64,000 bases of DNA from JAFAMB01 sp963775805 (GTDB lineage Bacteria > Verrucomicrobiota > Verrucomicrobiia > Chthoniobacterales > JAFAMB01): NCBI GenBank assembly GCA_963775805.1, contig CAVZKG010000002.1, positions 797,586-861,585 on the forward strand, read 5' to 3'. Position 1 is the first letter of the stretch. The number at the start of each line of letters is the position of its first letter. Position numbers and translations under genes: made by a program. Below the pieces are notes generated by a model. That model made no database searches. It saw only the letters and a program-made list of their open reading frames with translations, and was not told where the DNA came from. Shown piece after piece: positions 61,477-64,000 of this stretch.

Positions 61477-62507
61477 ACATCAAATTCCGGATGGATCATT
61501 GCTCCCTTTTCCAAGTTAGCAATCAGTTGCTTGGATGCAAAAGGGGCTTGAAGCGCACCTTTGGACCCGAGACCATTGAGAATCGCGAGCCGGTTGTTCT
61601 CCGGATGCGTACCGATGACGGGGCGGTTATCGACTTTGATCACGGGGCGAACACCCGCAGAGTGCGCGATGACTTCGTAATCGAATCCGGCAAATTTGCA
61701 GATTGATTGTTCGATCTCGTTGCGTCCAGCCAGAGTGGGCGATTCGTCCAGGCGGTCCCATGTGTAAGTGGTTCCTGTTTTGATCTCTCCGAATGAGGTG
61801 CGAAACAACCATTTTCCGCATTGAATAATCCTGTCATCGGTAAAGCCCTGGGCGCGTAGCGTCAAAATTTCGCCTTTAGCGGGATTAAGCTGAATCCGGT
61901 TGAAAAATGGATTCTCTGTAAGCTTGTAGCCTTCGCAGAATATCACCGCTTTGGCACTGTATTGCCGCCACCGAACTGAACCATCGGAGAGGCTCAACTC
62001 GTGGTAATCAAATTCGGTTTCAGCGAGCGAATCGCGAGTGGCCAGAGCATTTCGGGTCTGGCGGACAAAAGTTGGTACGTCGAGTTGACCTGCCATTGCA
62101 ATTTCGAATCCGCCGAACCAAGGAGAATTCGAAGAAAAGCGTGGGCATTCGATTAAACCAAGGTATTTGGCGTAGTCGCCTGCTGAGAGGCGTTCCTTCC
62201 AGTGTGCCTGTTCATCGGCTGATTGGAGAAGGCGCAGCACCGTTTTCCGCTGGAAGAACGATGCGCCAAGAAATTGTTCGATCGAAGGATAAGTTGTGAA
62301 TGCGTCTGCCAGGAGTTGATCGATGAGGAAAGGCCTGTTGAGTCGCTTTCCGGTAATTGGGTTGATAATACCAGCGGCTGCCAGCGAAGCGGCTGTGCGA
62401 TGGGCGTTATCGATCACAAGAATCTTTTTTCGCGCCATTTGCAATAGACAGGCCAGGACCGAGCCGGCAAGTCCTTGTCCAACGATCAGGTAATCGACTT
62501 CGCGCAC
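61437..62507 (-). CDS. FAD-dependent oxidoreductase, MnmC(o)/MnmL-like
   Basis: The 356-residue DAO-fold flavoprotein has VDYLIVGQGLAGSVLACLL at the N-terminus, NPITGKRLNRP near residue 50 and SAGVRPVIKVDNRPVIGTHP near the C-terminus. It resembles the oxidoreductase half of MnmC, which removes the carboxymethyl group from cmnm5U in tRNA. Overlap with the MnmM-like gene supports this role. Another amine substrate remains possible. Confidence 0.75.
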   Translation of the reverse strand: MREVDYLIVGQGLAGSVLACLLQMARKKILVIDNAHRTAASLAAAGIINPITGKRLNRPFLIDQLLADAFTTYPSIEQFLGASFFQRKTVLRLLQSADEQAHWKERLSAGDYAKYLGLIECPRFSSNSPWFGGFEIAMAGQLDVPTFVRQTRNALATRDSLAETEFDYHELSLSDGSVRWRQYSAKAVIFCEGYKLTENPFFNRIQLNPAKGEILTLRAQGFTDDRIIQCGKWLFRTSFGEIKTGTTYTWDRLDESPTLAGRNEIEQSICKFAGFDYEVIAHSAGVRPVIKVDNRPVIGTHPENNRLAILNGLGSKGALQAPFASKQLIANLEKGAMIHPEFDVCRKSLWQLRRNA

Positions 62508-62572
62508 GCGATTCGTTTCAATTCAATTATTTCATTCTACTGCACCAAGTCTCGGACTTAGTGCACAAGTGC

Positions 62573-63049
62573 TCAAAGATAGATATCATCCGGCATTTGG
62601 AACGCGCTGCGGATCAGATTGATCGTGGGTGTCGGTTTGATCAGTACCTCCACCACATCGAAGCGATAGGGGACTCTTGGGTCGTTCAGGAGTCTTAGCC
62701 ATTCTTTTGCGCCCCGGATGATCCGCTGCTGCTGCGCTTGAGTCACTCCGAGATGCGGGGCGCCGAACGCATCCGTGGTACGGGTTTTGACTTCCACGAA
62801 TACAAGGGTTGCCGCTCTTCGATCACGGCAAACCAAATCGATTTCACCTCCGCGGCGTGCGCGGAAGTTCTTGTAGAGAATGCGGAATCCGCTCTTGCGA
62901 AGGTAATCGGCAGCGAGTTTCTCTCCGGTGCGTCCGAGTTCGAGCCGAGGATCTGCAGGTGCGCCCTGTTTCGGTGAAAAATTAATCAAAGAGAAAAGTG
63001 GTCTGAACAACCGGCTCAAACGAGCGGCGATGGATTGGACAAGGTCCAT
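62573..63049 (-). CDS. YraN/UPF0102 family nuclease-like protein
   Basis: I chose the ATG at 63047-63049 (158 residues); an upstream ATG at 63103 would lie deeper in rnhB. The UPF0102 core has GRTGEKLAADYLRKSGFRIL, GGEIDLVCRD and FVEVKTRT, the D-ExK nuclease signature. Function is unproven; the family is commonly next to rnhB. It overlaps rnhB by 68 bases. Confidence 0.9.
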   Translation of the reverse strand: MDLVQSIAARLSRLFRPLFSLINFSPKQGAPADPRLELGRTGEKLAADYLRKSGFRILYKNFRARRGGEIDLVCRDRRAATLVFVEVKTRTTDAFGAPHLGVTQAQQQRIIRGAKEWLRLLNDPRVPYRFDVVEVLIKPTPTINLIRSAFQMPDDIYL

Positions 63050-63605
63050 GAATCTGCAAGCTTTTGAGGTGGGCCCGTGTCCCATAGCCTTTGTTCTGGT
63101 CAAACTTGTACTGCGGATATTCGCGGTGCCATCGTTCCATCATACGATCGCGCGTCACCTTCGCAATCACACTGGCGGCCGCGATACTCAACGATTTTCC
63201 GTCGCCTCCGACAATCGCGGTTTGCGATTGAGCGAACGTGGAGACTGGCAACCCATCAATCAATAGATGTTCCGGTTGCACAGACAAAGCGGTGACGGCT
63301 CGTTGCATGGCCAAAATGCTGGCGCGCAAAATGTTCAAACGGTCAATTTCCGCCGGGTCTGCGACTCCGACGGCGTAGCAAACCAGAGCCCCTGGGCCGG
63401 TTAGCGCTTCGAAGAACGTGTTTCGCAGCTTTTCTGGGAGTTGTTTCGAGTCGTTAAGACCGGGGAGGGAAAAATCGGCGGGAAGGATTGCCGCTGCGGC
63501 GACGACCGGACCTGCAAGAGGGCCGCGTCCGGCTTCATCAACGCCCGCCACGAATTTGGTGCCTTTGGACCAGAGAAGTTTCTCGAATCCTAGGCCACAG
63601 GGCAT
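62982..63605 (-). CDS. rnhB: ribonuclease HII
   Basis: The 207-residue enzyme removes ribonucleotides from DNA and cleaves RNA-DNA hybrids. The catalytic signature is GVDEAGRGPLAGPVVAAA near residue 20, with DSKQLPEKLR, and later SIAAASVIAKVTRDRMM. It sits in the usual rplS-rnhB-yraN gene order, 18 bp after rplS. Confidence 0.97.
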   Translation of the reverse strand: MPCGLGFEKLLWSKGTKFVAGVDEAGRGPLAGPVVAAAAILPADFSLPGLNDSKQLPEKLRNTFFEALTGPGALVCYAVGVADPAEIDRLNILRASILAMQRAVTALSVQPEHLLIDGLPVSTFAQSQTAIVGGDGKSLSIAAASVIAKVTRDRMMERWHREYPQYKFDQNKGYGTRAHLKSLQIHGPCPIHRRSFEPVVQTTFLFD

Positions 63606-63623
63606 ACGCTCGACTGAGGGGAA

Positions 63624-63974
63624 TCAGTTCTGCGACTTTTCTTTTACGGCCATCGCCTGCTTGCCTTTTCGGGCGCGCAGGTAATTGAGCTTGGAACGGC
63701 GGACGCTTCCTGCACGTTCGACTTCAATCTTGGCGATACGGGGCGAATGCAATGGGAACACCCGCTCGACACCTTCTCCATAGGAGATACGACGAACTGT
63801 GAACGTGGAATTGATTCCGGTGCCGCGTCTGCCGATCACGATGCCTGTAAAAAGCTGAATTCTTTCCTTGTCACCTTCGACTACTCGGGTGTGAACCTTT
63901 ATCGTGTCGCCAACCCTGAACGACGAGATATTCGGCTTCAACTGCTCTTGTTCAATTTTCTGAATGATGTTCAT
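63624..63974 (-). CDS. rplS: 50S ribosomal protein L19
   Basis: The 116-residue protein has the L19 pattern: FRVGDTIKVHTRVVEGDKER, FTGIVIGRRGTGINSTFTVR, GVERVFPLHSPRIAKIEV and RAGSVRRSKLNYLRARKGK. It lies at the 30S-50S interface. GGAGGG lies 6 bases before the ATG. A trmD-type gene would be expected just upstream, outside the window. Confidence 0.98.
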   Translation of the reverse strand: MNIIQKIEQEQLKPNISSFRVGDTIKVHTRVVEGDKERIQLFTGIVIGRRGTGINSTFTVRRISYGEGVERVFPLHSPRIAKIEVERAGSVRRSKLNYLRARKGKQAMAVKEKSQN

Positions 63975-64000
63975 GCGGTCCCTCCGGCTGCGTGGAGGGT

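Overview
The window looks like a chromosomal segment of a soil-type Verrucomicrobiota, perhaps near Chthoniobacterales. That placement is an inference from gene content, not from a marker search. The pointers are an NagB fused to an LmbE-like domain, DUF5069, a lipase maturation factor, DUF4337, PAS-SpoIIE signalling, many intergenic heptanucleotide arrays, and moderate-to-high G+C. One tmRNA gene is present. I see no rRNA or tRNA gene, transposase, CRISPR array or prophage.

Region 1 (1-7.8 kb) is a sugar uptake and catabolism island: a LacI-type repressor (cut by the left edge) faces two solute-binding proteins and two MalF/MalG-type permeases, a terminator, and then glucosamine-6-phosphate deaminase. 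The context suggests amino-sugar use. No transporter ATPase is present. Region 2 (7.8-17 kb) has a broken metallophosphoesterase, ssrA, rfbA, an Rrf2 regulator, an RmlC-like cupin, a 3-hydroxyisobutyrate-dehydrogenase-type reductase, a four-helix-bundle protein, asnB, a glycosyltransferase and gmd, so surface-polysaccharide functions are prominent. Region 3 (17-31 kb) is a mixed metabolic stretch: two MFS transporters, HAD, lipase maturation factor, PAS-SpoIIE phosphatase, methyltransferase, FAD monooxygenase, a lipoprotein, a cell-wall amidase and His-rich secreted proteins. It is punctuated by period-7 tandem arrays and a MITE/REP-like repeat.

Region 4 (31-57 kb) is the most unusual part. 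Rightward run NADAR, a ClpC-like double AAA+ unfoldase and an FHA-GAF-adenylate cyclase. Converging on them is a nine-gene leftward array: Ser/Thr kinase, J-like protein without HPD, GrpE-like protein, an 826-residue Hsp70, a helical-repeat membrane protein, a membrane protein, a membrane-anchored AAA+, a membrane-anchored beta-helix protein and a soluble AAA+. To its right lie two ECF-like sigma factors, each paired with a small protein of one shared family, then a zinc-ribbon protein, two ABC half-exporters, an HtrA protease, a GAF protein and a compact subtilisin. I read this as a candidate phospho-signalling-controlled chaperone/AAA+ system with its own transcription control and export or proteolysis partners. 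No function has been shown.

Region 5 (57-64 kb) returns to housekeeping: DUF5069, a tam pseudogene with its SAM-binding core deleted, a secreted protein, an SGNH-like hydrolase with an altered GDS motif, an overlapping MnmM/MnmL-like pair predicted to finish mnm5s2U in tRNA, YraN, RNase HII and ribosomal protein L19.
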